DNA from: Larus michahellis
Lineage: Eukaryota > Chordata > Aves > Charadriiformes > Laridae
NCBI RefSeq assembly: GCF_964199755.1
Contig: NC_133906.1
Location: 9,362,001 to 9,426,000 of the forward strand
DNA length: 64,000 nt
Direction: 5' to 3'
A program made the translations under genes and the position numbers. Under the pieces are notes generated by a model that saw only the letters and a program-made list of their open reading frames with translations, was not told the DNA's origin and did not search any database. This document shows, in pieces, positions 50,301 to 61,200 of the stretch (positions are counted from its first letter, which is position 1; each line of letters starts with the position of its first letter).

Positions 50301-53300
50301 ACGCAGTTGAGCAGGACAGATGGGACAACATCGGTGGTGAAAGGCCATAAGCTGCGTCGGTGCTTGTCCTAACACACATGTTTACGTTTAGTACTGGTGG
50401 TAGTTTTTATGGTGACTCCATAGTCTCCAGCAGTTGAATGAAGCTGCTTGAAAACAGAGTCCGGCCTGCTGTAAGCATACTGTGCATCGCTGGAGAGCCC
50501 TGCCCTCAGGATTAGGCATTGCTATCGCTCATCTACAAACTGAATGAACTCACTGAATGATTGATAAAACCAAGGGTCAGGGAATTTAATGACATGAATA
50601 TTGAGCCGACGCAGGCAGCTTGCAAGTGTAGAAGGGTTGGTTGTGAGGGCGCTGGGATGCTCCATCCTTTGTGGCAACCCTACTCTTTGTGCCTTTTGTT
50701 CTCCGGGTCGCCAGTCCCTGCTCCGCAGCGTGAGAGACGTTCCTCCACAATACAAGGAGAATAAGATACGTGACTGCACGTGTGTGGCTTTAGTTTTCAG
50801 TCACTGTATCTGAGGAGCCTAATCTTGTATACTGCCTTAAACCTTTTCTATACAAAACACTGCTATTAAAACACTACTATTGATCCAAATAAAACAATGT
50901 AAAACCAACTATATTTAAACTGGGCAGATCAGACAACCCCTAATAAGCTTTCAAACCTTATAGCAATCCAGCCCAAGGTTATTCCTCTCTGGGCTAGGAC
51001 TGTGTAAATCTGTATGCAGCACTCCGAAGTCAGCTTCGCTGTGGCAATACAAAGGTTCCCGTATAAAATATTTCATATTCATTAATTTGCCAAACATGCA
51101 GGTAACAAGTGTATGGTTAGTATGTATCAGAATAATGAGATTCTGCAATAATTAGAAACACTCTCTTTAAATTAATAAACCTATCTTTTTTAAATCTAAT
51201 TTTTATCCCGGATTTTTGCCTCCAAGTCATAACATCCTTCAAAGCAAGTGGTCCATTTGCTCTTTCACCTTCTGTTGTCTCAGTTTTCTCCCATCCTATA
51301 ATCACTTCAGCAAAGATTATAATGCCACTGGCAAAAAGGCTTTGGGCTTCAGTTTAAAGACTGTGAGCAACCAAATGGGAACAGTTTTTGTAATATTTGT
51401 AATAAAGAATGAGCAGCAAAATACTCCACAACTGTGACTCACCCGCTTCTCTTTTAAGCAAATTTAATTACTATACTAAAGAAATTCTTGCTAGTTTGAC
51501 CATAACAAATGTAGTGTACCACGCATAGCTTTGTGCGAAGATACAAAGCCAAAAGAAGGCACAATCTCATCTTTATGGTTTTTACCTGGAGGGGAAAACT
51601 GATCTCTCATCTGAGTCATGTCCTAAAAAGGGGAGGAATAGCTGGTGGTTTTCACATTTTAGAAAGCAAGACAAATTTAAGATGTGGAAGAAAATAATGA
51701 TTAACTGGATTTTGCTACCAGTTGTATTGCTGCAATGGCAAGTTGTCTGCCTCACTGTCACATTTGTGTGCATTTTTCAGTATATGAAAATATCTGGTTT
51801 ATCACAGGTTGCATTGCACAATGGATGTAAAATGCTATCCATAGTCATTAGATAGTACCCTAAGTTTGTTTGTTTTTTTTTACTCTAAAATACAGGAAGG
51901 TCATGGTCAGCATGAATTAGAATCCATCGCTTCAGTTTCTGCTTATTCTACGTAGTTACTTTGTCCAGCAAAATTTCATAGTATCGCTGGCTTCCAGCAC
52001 CAAGTTCTTCAGTGGGCAGTAGAGTGTCTGCAGAGATGTTTGTATATGTAGATACTTTGTTTTGCCGTCTGCTAGCTTGCTAAACAATGTGTAATTTCCC
52101 TTTAACTCTACTGGTGAAGTCCAGTTTAAGGTCAAAAAAGTTGGTATCTGATTTTTCTGTGAGTGTTCAGCGTTTTTTCCCAGTATGCTGTTGTCTGGAA
52201 AGCAAAAGTAGTACACCTGGTAAGAATTCAGGCAGGCGAGGAGGCTAATTGTTTTCTTTTTAAACCATCATCAATGCTTTGCTCATGTTAACTGGATTTT
52301 TTCTACCATAGGTCTCAACAAATGGCAGCATTTTACATCAGACTGAGGAGTCGTGCTGCTCCCTTACAGTGTCTGACAGACCACTGTGGATTCAGGCTGG
52401 GGGCACTGAAGTTATCAGTGAAATTGGCAGGTCTGTCTGGGTTAAGCCCTGCCTTAAGTGAAGGGTGCAGTATGCCATCAACTAATCATATGCAAAGCAG
52501 GTTAGGACAGAGGTAATGAGCTACCTGTTATTTTATTTCCCTCTTCTATTTGAACGCTTCAGAAACAGCTATTCTCCCTGACCTAACCTGATGTCAGGAT
52601 TGATAAATATTTTATTGGAAAGATCCACACTAAGTTTCTCTTTGGGCTTGCTTCTTGAAATTTGCATTACACGATCAGATTAAATAACTTGACAGGTTAA
52701 GAAAAAGAAAAGGAAATTTAAAAATAAAGATTTTTGTCTCTTAAACCAGCAATCATCAAACATTTTTGCTGTGTGGATCACATCCTAGTAGGATCTACTT
52801 TGCGGGCAGTTCGTCTGCTGCCTGTCATTGTAGGCACGGTTTCCTGCCTTTACTGATGTGTAAAAGTCAAATCAGGAAAGAATTTGGTAACATTTTAGTC
52901 CTTTTAAAAGAAGTTTAGTACCTAAAACAAGGGAAAGACTTAAAAATACAGGCAGGTAATCTCGATGAGAAACTACAGATGACATATGGACCGGTGTCAG
53001 GGAGCCATTCTTCTAGGAAAATGAAGATCTTTGTTCATTGTTTTGGTTTGGTTTTTTTCCTTTCCAAAGCCCTGATCTGAGGCAGTAACACTTAACAAGC
53101 ATGCTTAACTTTCAGTGTGTGCCTAAGTTTGTAAGGAAATTTAAAGCACATGTTTAAAGTCAAGCAGATAGTGTACATTACCTGGAATTCTAGCCCGAAT
53201 ATGTATTTACTGCTTAGATCCATCGTGGGCGTATGCACATCTCTTGTATCTTTTTTTGTCACGGAGAGGAAATAGGGCAGTGAGGAGAGCGTACAGTTCC

Positions 53301-55528
53301 TGTAAAAGGAGCTTGAAGAAGTCATGACTTTTACTTTATTAACATTAAAAAGTTTGATCCAGTACTGTATCATTGCATTAGGTCTGGGATTAGATTTTCG
53401 ATAGGCATTGGTTTCATTTTTTATAAATTGAGATTTGCTGCTGGTAAACCAGAAGACAGGACTATACTAGAGGATAAGACTAGGGATGTTTCTGGAGTCA
53501 CTAGGGATGGTGTGTAACTGTCAGTGGGAGGAGCGAAGCTCCTGGTGCTCGCTGAGGCTGCTCTGGAGTCTCAATGGTAAGAAAGGAAGAGTATGAGAGC
53601 GCTGTAGGACCTGACTTGGGCAGGAACAGGAGTGCCTGGTGCGTAATGAACAGACTTGGTCGAGAATTGATTCTGAAAATCAGTGCAACTACATCGATTG
53701 CTAAGTGTGTAGGTGGGGTGTGAGAAGTAAAACTGCCTGCCATCAGGACGAGGGAGCCCCGTGTTGTAGTCAACTGGTCATTTCCTTAGACATAATAGTA
53801 GTTGCGTGCATGCTCAGATAGCTGAACCAAATTCTTCTTGTTTGTTCCTCTGTAGATCACAGAAGTTTGCTGGCTAGTAATAGCGTCACTGAGGCTTGGA
53901 TTTGGAAGTGTGGACATAGTGGCTGAACTGTCATCCAACTTTTTATAGGATTTTTGGTGTTTCTGAGTAGAGTTTGGTTCTCTGACATACTATAAAAGCT
54001 TCTCTTTGCAAGACTTCATGGATACATGATGCTAATTTAATATAAATCTTATTTTGAGACTTTCATATGGGTTGTATGCTTTAATACCCAATATTGGTTG
54101 TTTTGCAGCCTGGAATACTGTGGTGTTTAGTTACCTGCACCAACAGTAAGTACTACTGAATACAGTGGAACTTTTCGTGTAGTATCCTCCTCTTTGTAGA
54201 GGCTCTGCAGGTTTGTCTCATGCATCTTGGAGTGGACCACAGCTAAAATAGGTTTAATTATATATCAATTCTGAGTATCATACCCAAATGCCGACCCATT
54301 GGGTATTGGAATGAATGCCTGCTTGTCTGCTGTCAGCACGTAGCAGCTCAGTGCGTCTGCCTGGATCTGTTAAATTTCACAATTAGTACTCATTCCTTCT
54401 GTTTCAGCTTTCCCAATATTTTAATTCTACTGCATTGTATAGGATATAAAATGAATTATTTTTCTGTGTGTTATGTTTTCCTTTTGTGGCACAGTGAGCA
54501 ACTGAGCAATTCCATAGTTATCCCCTTTGTCTTCCTTGCCTCCTCTTGTGGTGGGACCGTTTTCACAAATTCTTCTTTCCTACTTCATATTTTTTCATAT
54601 TATTTTGGATATTATTCGGAAAATTCTAAATTGTCTGTTTAGAAAGGACCTTAGGATTTTCCTGCCACGCTATGAGTCTGTCTTTAAAATTCAGTTGTGT
54701 TATTCCCAATGCTGTTGTCAGTACTGGAAGATGTATACGTACCTCTCAAATAATCCTAGCGGTCAAAAGCTCAACAGAATGGTAAAAGGAATCAACAAGA
54801 CGGGCCTGGTCCTGTTGGAACCTTTTGTGTTCTTCTGTGTGTTTTCGGAGCAAAGGGGTTGGAGCAGATGTTCTTCAGAGGTCTCCTCCGACTTGGGTTA
54901 CTCCCGAATTCTCCAGGCTACTCCAGAGGCAGGTCAGTGCAGACTGTGCTGGTTCTGCACTGCCCCGAGTTACTGGCGGGCGGTGGCCTCATGCCATTGT
55001 TGTTACTTGGACTGCTTCTATCTGCTTTATCATTGTTTTATTCCAGTTCTGTGGAGCAAATGGGAAAACGTAAGCAATAATGGAAAAGAAACACGATTAG
55101 CAGCTTTATACTTCAGTGCTCCCATGCGCGCTTCGGTCTTCCATTTGGAATGGCATTACAGTGTCAGACTTAGCTTTGTACTGTGAACAACACATCGTTG
55201 TACAGACTCTGTATATTAATCTCCCTCCTTTGTTAGCTATCTTTAAATGTCTTAAAAATTTAAATTCTCTCTGGATGCTGAAATGGGGTGAGATATAACA
55301 TGGATTGGTACGGTACCTTCTCTTAAAACTCCAGTCTCAACTGAGGAGTTTGTTCACTTGTGTATGTCTTGCAATAATGTAAATATATTTTTTTTTTTGG
55401 TCTTCTCCACACAATGCACAAAGCAGGTGAACTGGTAACTTTTCTGGCCACCTCAGATTTTGCTTACCTACTTTTGCAATATATACTGGAAGGCATTTAA
55501 CCATTTTCCCTTTCTCTCCCCTTTTCAG
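47378..55528. other. Downstream spacer or alternative last intron, no recognised gene
   Basis: Mostly AT-rich unique sequence. If the 55.5-kb terminal exon is real, this would be intron. Short splice-like pairs occur, for instance GGTTGTTTTGCAG at 54108 with a donor ACA|GTAAGT near 54147 (about 40 nt), but nothing coding is evident. No TTC1 exon was recognised on the minus strand. Confidence 0.5.
49426..49460 (+). repeat. C-run followed by A-run
   Basis: A 15-bp C tract broken by one A (49426-49440) is followed directly by 13 A and then an A-rich stretch. The minus strand is therefore a T-run followed by G7-T-G7, a possible G-quadruplex former. A similar C-run plus A-run occurs near 57.58 kb. 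Confidence 0.8.
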
Positions 55529-55825
55529 CTCAGAGACACTAGTCAACTGCTGTTTTTATGGAACCTCACTACACTGCCACGAAGAGCACCAGCTCATCAG
55601 GACTGAAAGAAATCTGAGACTGAATTGTCCTATTTTTCCTCTGAAATCTTCACCAAGTAGTAAACATTTTTTGAAGGGGAAAGGGGGTAAATATGTTAAA
55701 GCTCCCCCTCGCACCCTGTTAGGACACCTGTACCTATTGTACATTTTCTTTAAAATTTAAAAAGATGTTAGGAAATATTTTATAAAACTTTTTTGCAATA
55801 AATGACGCATGAAATTATTAAAGAC
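55529..55825 (+). other. Candidate alternative 3'-terminal exon of PWWP2A
   Basis: A strong pyrimidine tract (CCCTTTCTCTCCCCTTTTCAG) precedes CTCAGAGACACTAG at 55529. About 270 nt later an AATAAA follows an A/T-rich stretch, as in many vertebrate mRNA ends. If joined to the donors just after the PWWP2A stop codon it would act as a spliced 3' UTR exon without changing the protein. The gap is 14.7 kb. I recall that mammalian PWWP2A is a long gene with alternative 3' exons, which fits, but the link here is inference. Confidence 0.35.
55797..55802 (+). terminator. Candidate distal polyadenylation signal
   Basis: AATAAA inside TTTTTTGCAATAAATGACGC, at the end of the candidate terminal exon. The downstream sequence is A/T-rich with only weak GT-rich character, so support is moderate. 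Confidence 0.4.
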
Positions 55826-57247
55826 TATATGACACTTACATGCAAGGAACCACTTGAATTATTAGTATGAAGAATCACTGCAAATAACTGGGTTTTTTTG
55901 TAATGTGACAGTCACGTTTGTATGTTTTGATAGGTGCCAGTGACGGAGCCAATTGCCTGGGAAGCTGACTGTAACTTTTGAACTTTTATTTTAATTCTTA
56001 ACTTTAGCATTGCAATTTTCCATTCTATGAGGCTTAGTTAGTATTTAGTGCAGGTGTTAGCAGAGCTGTGATCTGTGATCAAAAGCATGTCCAAAACCAA
56101 TTGTATTGTAAAATATGGACAGTCCTGCTATATGAGACCAATGTTTCCCATAGAGGTGATGGAAAGGACAGTGACCACAAACTCCGTGTATCTCCGTATT
56201 ATGGGAAAGCTCCTTCTGTGTGAATATGGTTGCATTTTACTTATGCTATTGTAACACTTAGGGAATCGAGGATTGTGGAATAACGTTAAGAAGGGCTACA
56301 ACGCAGAGAGCAGCATTTTGCTTATAATACTATAAAAAGATGGGAATCATGAATGGAGAGTGATTAAATGGAATGGCATTTCTATTTCAAATCATGGGTT
56401 AATTTTTCCTTTTGACATAAATATTTTTCAGATAGGTAACTAGTAGAGCAAAGGTTTTCTTAGTGTTTCTGATGGTTGTTGATCTGAGTTGCATTGACTT
56501 CTTTGAATAGCTGTGAATCAAAAAAAGAAACCCAGTGGGTTTTATCCATTTTATTCCCCTCCCTCAAAGGTGTTCGGTAAGACTTACTTCAGTGGAGCTT
56601 GTGAAGGCTGGACGCGCTGCTGAAATCTGAGTTATTAAATATTAATTTATGTGTCACTGATTATTGACATTGTGTGCACACTTTCTCAGCAGTATCATTT
56701 CTTACAAAGTTCTTAGCAGGGGATTTATTATATAACCTGGGAAAAGAAATATTTGTTTTGAAGAAATGAAAAGGTGCACATATTCTACTAAAAGTCAAAT
56801 TTTTGTTTCTTATAGAAGTGAAAAGACTTGTGGTAAACTCTTTTCCTCCTTCCTAATATCCTGTTTCGATTGGAGAAACTAGAGTGTCTTTTGTCTGGAT
56901 CATTTAAAAACAGAGACGCCTTTCTGAGAGGCGTCTGTACCAGCACAAGGCAGTTTCACAGCCTTCGTGTATGGAGCCTGAATTAATCACGTAGAATTTG
57001 AGGTTAGGACAACTCTATTGTTTGGCTTTGATATTGGCAACAGGTGAAACAAAACTTGTGAAACAATCGGAGAGGGGGGAAGTGAGAGGCTGGGACGGGC
57101 ATCCGCATCCAGGGTAGGCACATCAGCAGTACACACATACAGAGGCCGTTCGTGCTTCGTGTTAGTTCAGTTTCTATTTTTCAGAGATAAATTCTTTATT
57201 TACGAAGACAGAAATTGAATATTTACTGCCTACTTATTAAAAAACAG

Positions 57248-57267
57248 CTGTATAGTGTGCTATACAG
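57248..57267. repeat. 8-bp-arm hairpin with TGTG loop
   Basis: CTGTATAG and CTATACAG pair perfectly around TGTG. Short inverted repeats of this size are expected by chance in 64 kb. Listed for completeness. Confidence 0.7.
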
Positions 57268-57562
57268 TAAATTCAAATTGTACCATTTCTGAGAATAAAC
57301 TACATTATTTTTTTTTTTAATTTGAAATTAATATTTCTTCTACAGTGCTTTTCCTTTTCGCCAGTTGAAGAGGATTGGCAGTTTGGTCCTGTTTGTGGCC
57401 TGAGATTTGACTACAAATTAGAAGAATTAAGACATCCGATTTGAGGATAGGGGAAGCGATTTGATGTGGTGTCTGTGCTAGCCTTTCACCTCCGGAGACC
57501 AAACCCCGATTGTATTGACAAAGAATGAAGGTCTTGGCCTAGTAAATTACATTTTTAACACA

Positions 57563-57600
57563 CCCCCACTCCACCCCCCCAAAAAAAAAAAACCCCAAAC
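57563..57600 (+). repeat. C-run followed by A-run, second example
   Basis: ACACCCCCACTCCACCCCCC, a further C, then about 12 A and CCCC. The composition and order are like 49426-49460. It may be convergent slippage rather than a shared origin, since the flanks do not match. Confidence 0.7.
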
Positions 57601-58201
57601 AGAAAATAACCACCAAACAACATGGCACAAAACAGTTTCTGCTCAGGAAAAAGGCCCGGGACTGTAATAGCAGGGTTATTGCACATGGGATTGAAAACTG
57701 ATTGATGTTGTAAGTAGAAGCCAGTAGTGCCTGCCTGTGTGACATCCGACTCTCAGCCAGTGCTCTTATTTCCTCACCTTCCCGAGCACGTCTGCACAGC
57801 AGCTGAAATATAAAAAAATACGCTTAAGAGAGATGCAGGTCTCTGCATTGGAGAATATGGGTATATAAGCAAATAGCATAAAAATAGACAAGGTAGCTAA
57901 CTGTATTTGTGTTTGTTTTCACAGAAAGTATTGCAGCCATTTTGTTGGAAACCAGATTTTCATTTTGAAATGAAATTGTCAGGGATATTCTAATGATAGA
58001 GAATTACAGTAATGTATTGCTTTTCACTTTTTTGCTTTAGTTGCTTAATATTTAAGCTTTGCTCCGTGCTACCTTCTTGTCTGTATATTGAATGGTCACT
58101 ATGCCTCTTTCATTTTGTAGACTTGAATGAGGAAAATATGATTCACCCTTTAAGGTTTGCTGGGAAGTAAATGATAAAGAATGTTGTGTAACATTTATTC
58201 A

Positions 58202-58207
58202 AATAAA
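58202..58207 (+). terminator. Candidate far-distal polyadenylation signal
   Basis: AATAAA in CATTTATTCAAATAAAGCC, followed within 15 bp by a T-rich tract (TTGATTTTTTTCAG). The 300 bp before it is AT-rich and UTR-like, with a possible acceptor ending TTTTGTAG at about 58121. It could end a longer 3' UTR, but no spliced transcript can be shown. Confidence 0.3.
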
Positions 58208-58209
58208 GC

Positions 58210-61200
58210 CTTGATTTTTTTCAGTGCTCTTTTAAAGGGAAATAATGTTGAATAATGTTTTGATGTCATAACTTCCTTGTTTTATCAGTCCTTGACCCAA
58301 AAGCCTTTGATTTATGTTAAGTTTTTTTTTTTTCTGAATTAAACAAAAGATTAAACTGAGGTTATTAGTCCACTGCTGTAATTCTATCACCTGGACAAGT
58401 CTGTATCTAACCTTACCTTTTACCACAGTGGCTAAAAGATACCAAGTCATGCTCAACCAGCCGGATGCTTCCCACAAGCAATAAGAAAAAACTTTTCTTT
58501 TTCTTGTGTAATTAACAAGAAAAGATTTACGTGTATGTTGTAGAGACAGGTACAAAGATGCCCTGATGGCTCTGTTCCATGGCTGCAACTGAGGCACTAA
58601 GTCCTGGTGAAAGGAGGCAGGTGGATGTGATGGGAGGCGATTGCTGCCCCTTGCAGCTGCGATCCCAGCGTGGTGGGTGATACCGAGCGAGGGGCAAGGT
58701 TGGGGCGAGATCAGGGCCCCCCCAGCCCTGTGGGGCAGAGCCGGTCTCCCGGCCAGCAGACCAGGGCCGTGCAGCGAGGCACAAAGCAGCTGAAACACAG
58801 AAAAAGTGCTGGGCCTTTGAATACCTGCGCGCTGCCTGCCCATCTTTTCTCTGGCTGGTTTTTACTTGCAATGCTAACAGTTTCAGACAAGTCTGTCCAT
58901 TGCAGGTAAGTGTAATGGGGTATTTCTCCAGTTGGAGAAGAAATGCCTCGCACTCAGCTGCGTTATCTTGCCATGGTGCCCTGTAGGAGGGGGAGCAAGT
59001 TGTGCTGTAACAGCTAACTCCTGTACCGGAGCTCGCCGTCTCCTGCACTGCCCTCAGAGGACGGCCACGATGGCAAAGATTTCTTCAAATGGCAGAATCT
59101 GTAGAGTTGCATTCTCCCGTTAAACAGAAGGTAGCATTTATATATTTTTTTTCCACTCGCGTTTTTATTACTGTAAAGAAAAGATATCCTAATTTTAGTT
59201 GAGCTCCTAGGTTAAACAAAAAATAAGCTGCTCAGGTAAACTTGACTTCTAGGATGTTCTTATTTCAAGGAAACATTAATTTTTTTATGGTGCGCGCCAT
59301 TACGTCAGGAAGTAGTGGGTGATACAGAGGTACTAACCCTTTTGTAAGAATGGTGTTTTGTTGCAGTGACCTGTTGTTGATAGTCAGAAGTATTTCCCAA
59401 AAATTGAATTAGCATCTGGAGCAATGGTGCGCATGTCCTCTGGCTGCAGCGACTGTTGTCTTGGCCCTGGGCCTCTGTGATGCTTTTGAAACCAGTTGGT
59501 GCCTCCTGTAACTGTGAGCGAGCATCCACATCTGTCTGTTGCTTGGAGCAGAGCTCCAGCATATGTGATTTTCTCTTCCTTCACGGGCTTGTTTCTTATT
59601 CTGCCTGGATTGCAGGAACTCCCATCCTCTTTCTCTCATTATTCATTCATCCTTGCAGCGGTTCCTCTTGAATTGGTTATCCTCATTAGGCTGCGGTGGA
59701 GAGGGGAAATCCTGCTGAAATGTAATTGCTCACTAATGGCTTTTCCTTTGTGACATTGTGTTGGTAGCGTCTCGCTGTGGGAGTCTGCTGGATTTGCTGC
59801 GTGACTGTGAAGCCCACAAGAGAGGTTAGCCAGACAGATTTCAGAGTTCTGCAATTACTCCATTGATTAATCTTCACTCCAGTAGTTCGGTGACGAAAGT
59901 ATAAAAGTAACCCAACCTTCAGCGATGAAGCCAGCGCTACACAATGCCGCTCAGTAATAGTGTTTACTGCTGCCCTGGAGCATCAAAAGGGTGATACTTA
60001 ATGAGGGCAAAAGTGCAGGGAGCAGCTGCTCCTGGCGCAGACGGGTTTTGTGCGGTAGCTTGCCAGCTAAAATCTGAGGCAGCAGTACAGAGGAATCGGC
60101 TCGCTTTTAGGGTGACACCAATGGGCAGATTTCTTAAGGAAATCGGGTAGATCAGTAACAGAGAGATGATGTGGTAAATTCAGACACTGTCACATGCTCA
60201 TTCTGTGAGCTGAGCAAGTCACGGGAGGGACACGCTCGCGTTGCCTTCCTGCTCCCCGGGCCGATCTCCCCGACTGGCAGCGTCCTCCACGGCTGCACAG
60301 AGTGTGAGGGGCTGCTGCAGTTTTGCACAGTGAGGTCCCTCTCAGGCTTTTGCACTTTCTGGGAAGCTGGGAATGCCACCGGGCTGGAACCGTTCTCTGA
60401 TGGGTGAGGTATGGCTGTGACTTGCGAGGAGGTCCCAGCAGAGAACCTGAGCCGGCTTGAAAAGCAGCTCATCCTTCTGCTCAATCACAGGCAAAGCAAT
60501 GCTCAGGCTGCCAAATGCTAAGGAGCGCGCCGAGAGTGTCAGCAGCGCGACGCAGCAGCACCAGCAGGGCTCTAAGCAACTGCTGGGGCGGAAACAAGGC
60601 CATGTACGTGCGTATGGCCTTGGTGGTATCAGCTGCCACTCGCTGTCGCCTTTTTTTTTTCTCTTGCTCACTTGTCCTTGCTGTAGTCATCATCGGCAGA
60701 TTTGTCATTCTCCCTCTTTGTGCAGGGAGGTGAGTGGAGTCGTGGCTCTCCGAAGGCAGCGCGGGGTGAGCTTCAGCGTGTGCTGGGTGGCTGAAGGAAA
60801 AGGATCACGTTGTGCGCTGGTACACACGGTGCTGGCGCCTGGTTCTTATTCACATTCTGTAGCCTGTTTGTGGTTCTGCTCCTGCTTTTCCCTTGAGTGT
60901 TTCTGTGGTCTTTGTTTTTACTCCCTTGCTGGGTTTGGAGCACAAGCCGTGGGCGCTCTGCGCTGGACAGGTTGGACACCCTTGCGGAAGATTTTGGGGT
61001 GTTCTGAATTTGGGGTGAATATTCAAAGCCCAGGAGGGGTAGTTCTAATTTTGAAATCCGGATTTGCAGGGAAAAGCTCCTCATGTTAAGAGCTTAGAGA
61101 CTGGAATTTCCAAATGTGGTTGTCTTGGTCATTAAATATTAAAGGAAGGCTGTGCCTGCTGGAGGGCGCACTCAAACGTTGCAGCATCTGAGCCGTCAGA

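Noticed and set aside
54527..55186. A 219-codon open frame on the + strand
   Set aside because: Aromatic- and Cys-rich low-information sequence with no domain. Overlapping frames are also open in the same region, and there are no splice or promoter signals supporting it as a gene.
56914..56936. Hairpin AGACGCCT / AGGCGTCT with a 7-nt loop
   Set aside because: Arms of only 8 bp; several such hairpins are expected by chance in 64 kb, and nothing else supports a function.
58232..58843. A 203-codon open frame on the minus strand
   Set aside because: GC-rich region with open frames on both strands; no domain and no coding-like composition.
60457..61089. A 210-codon open frame on the + strand
   Set aside because: Ser/Cys-rich random-looking product that overlaps several other open frames; no start context or family match.
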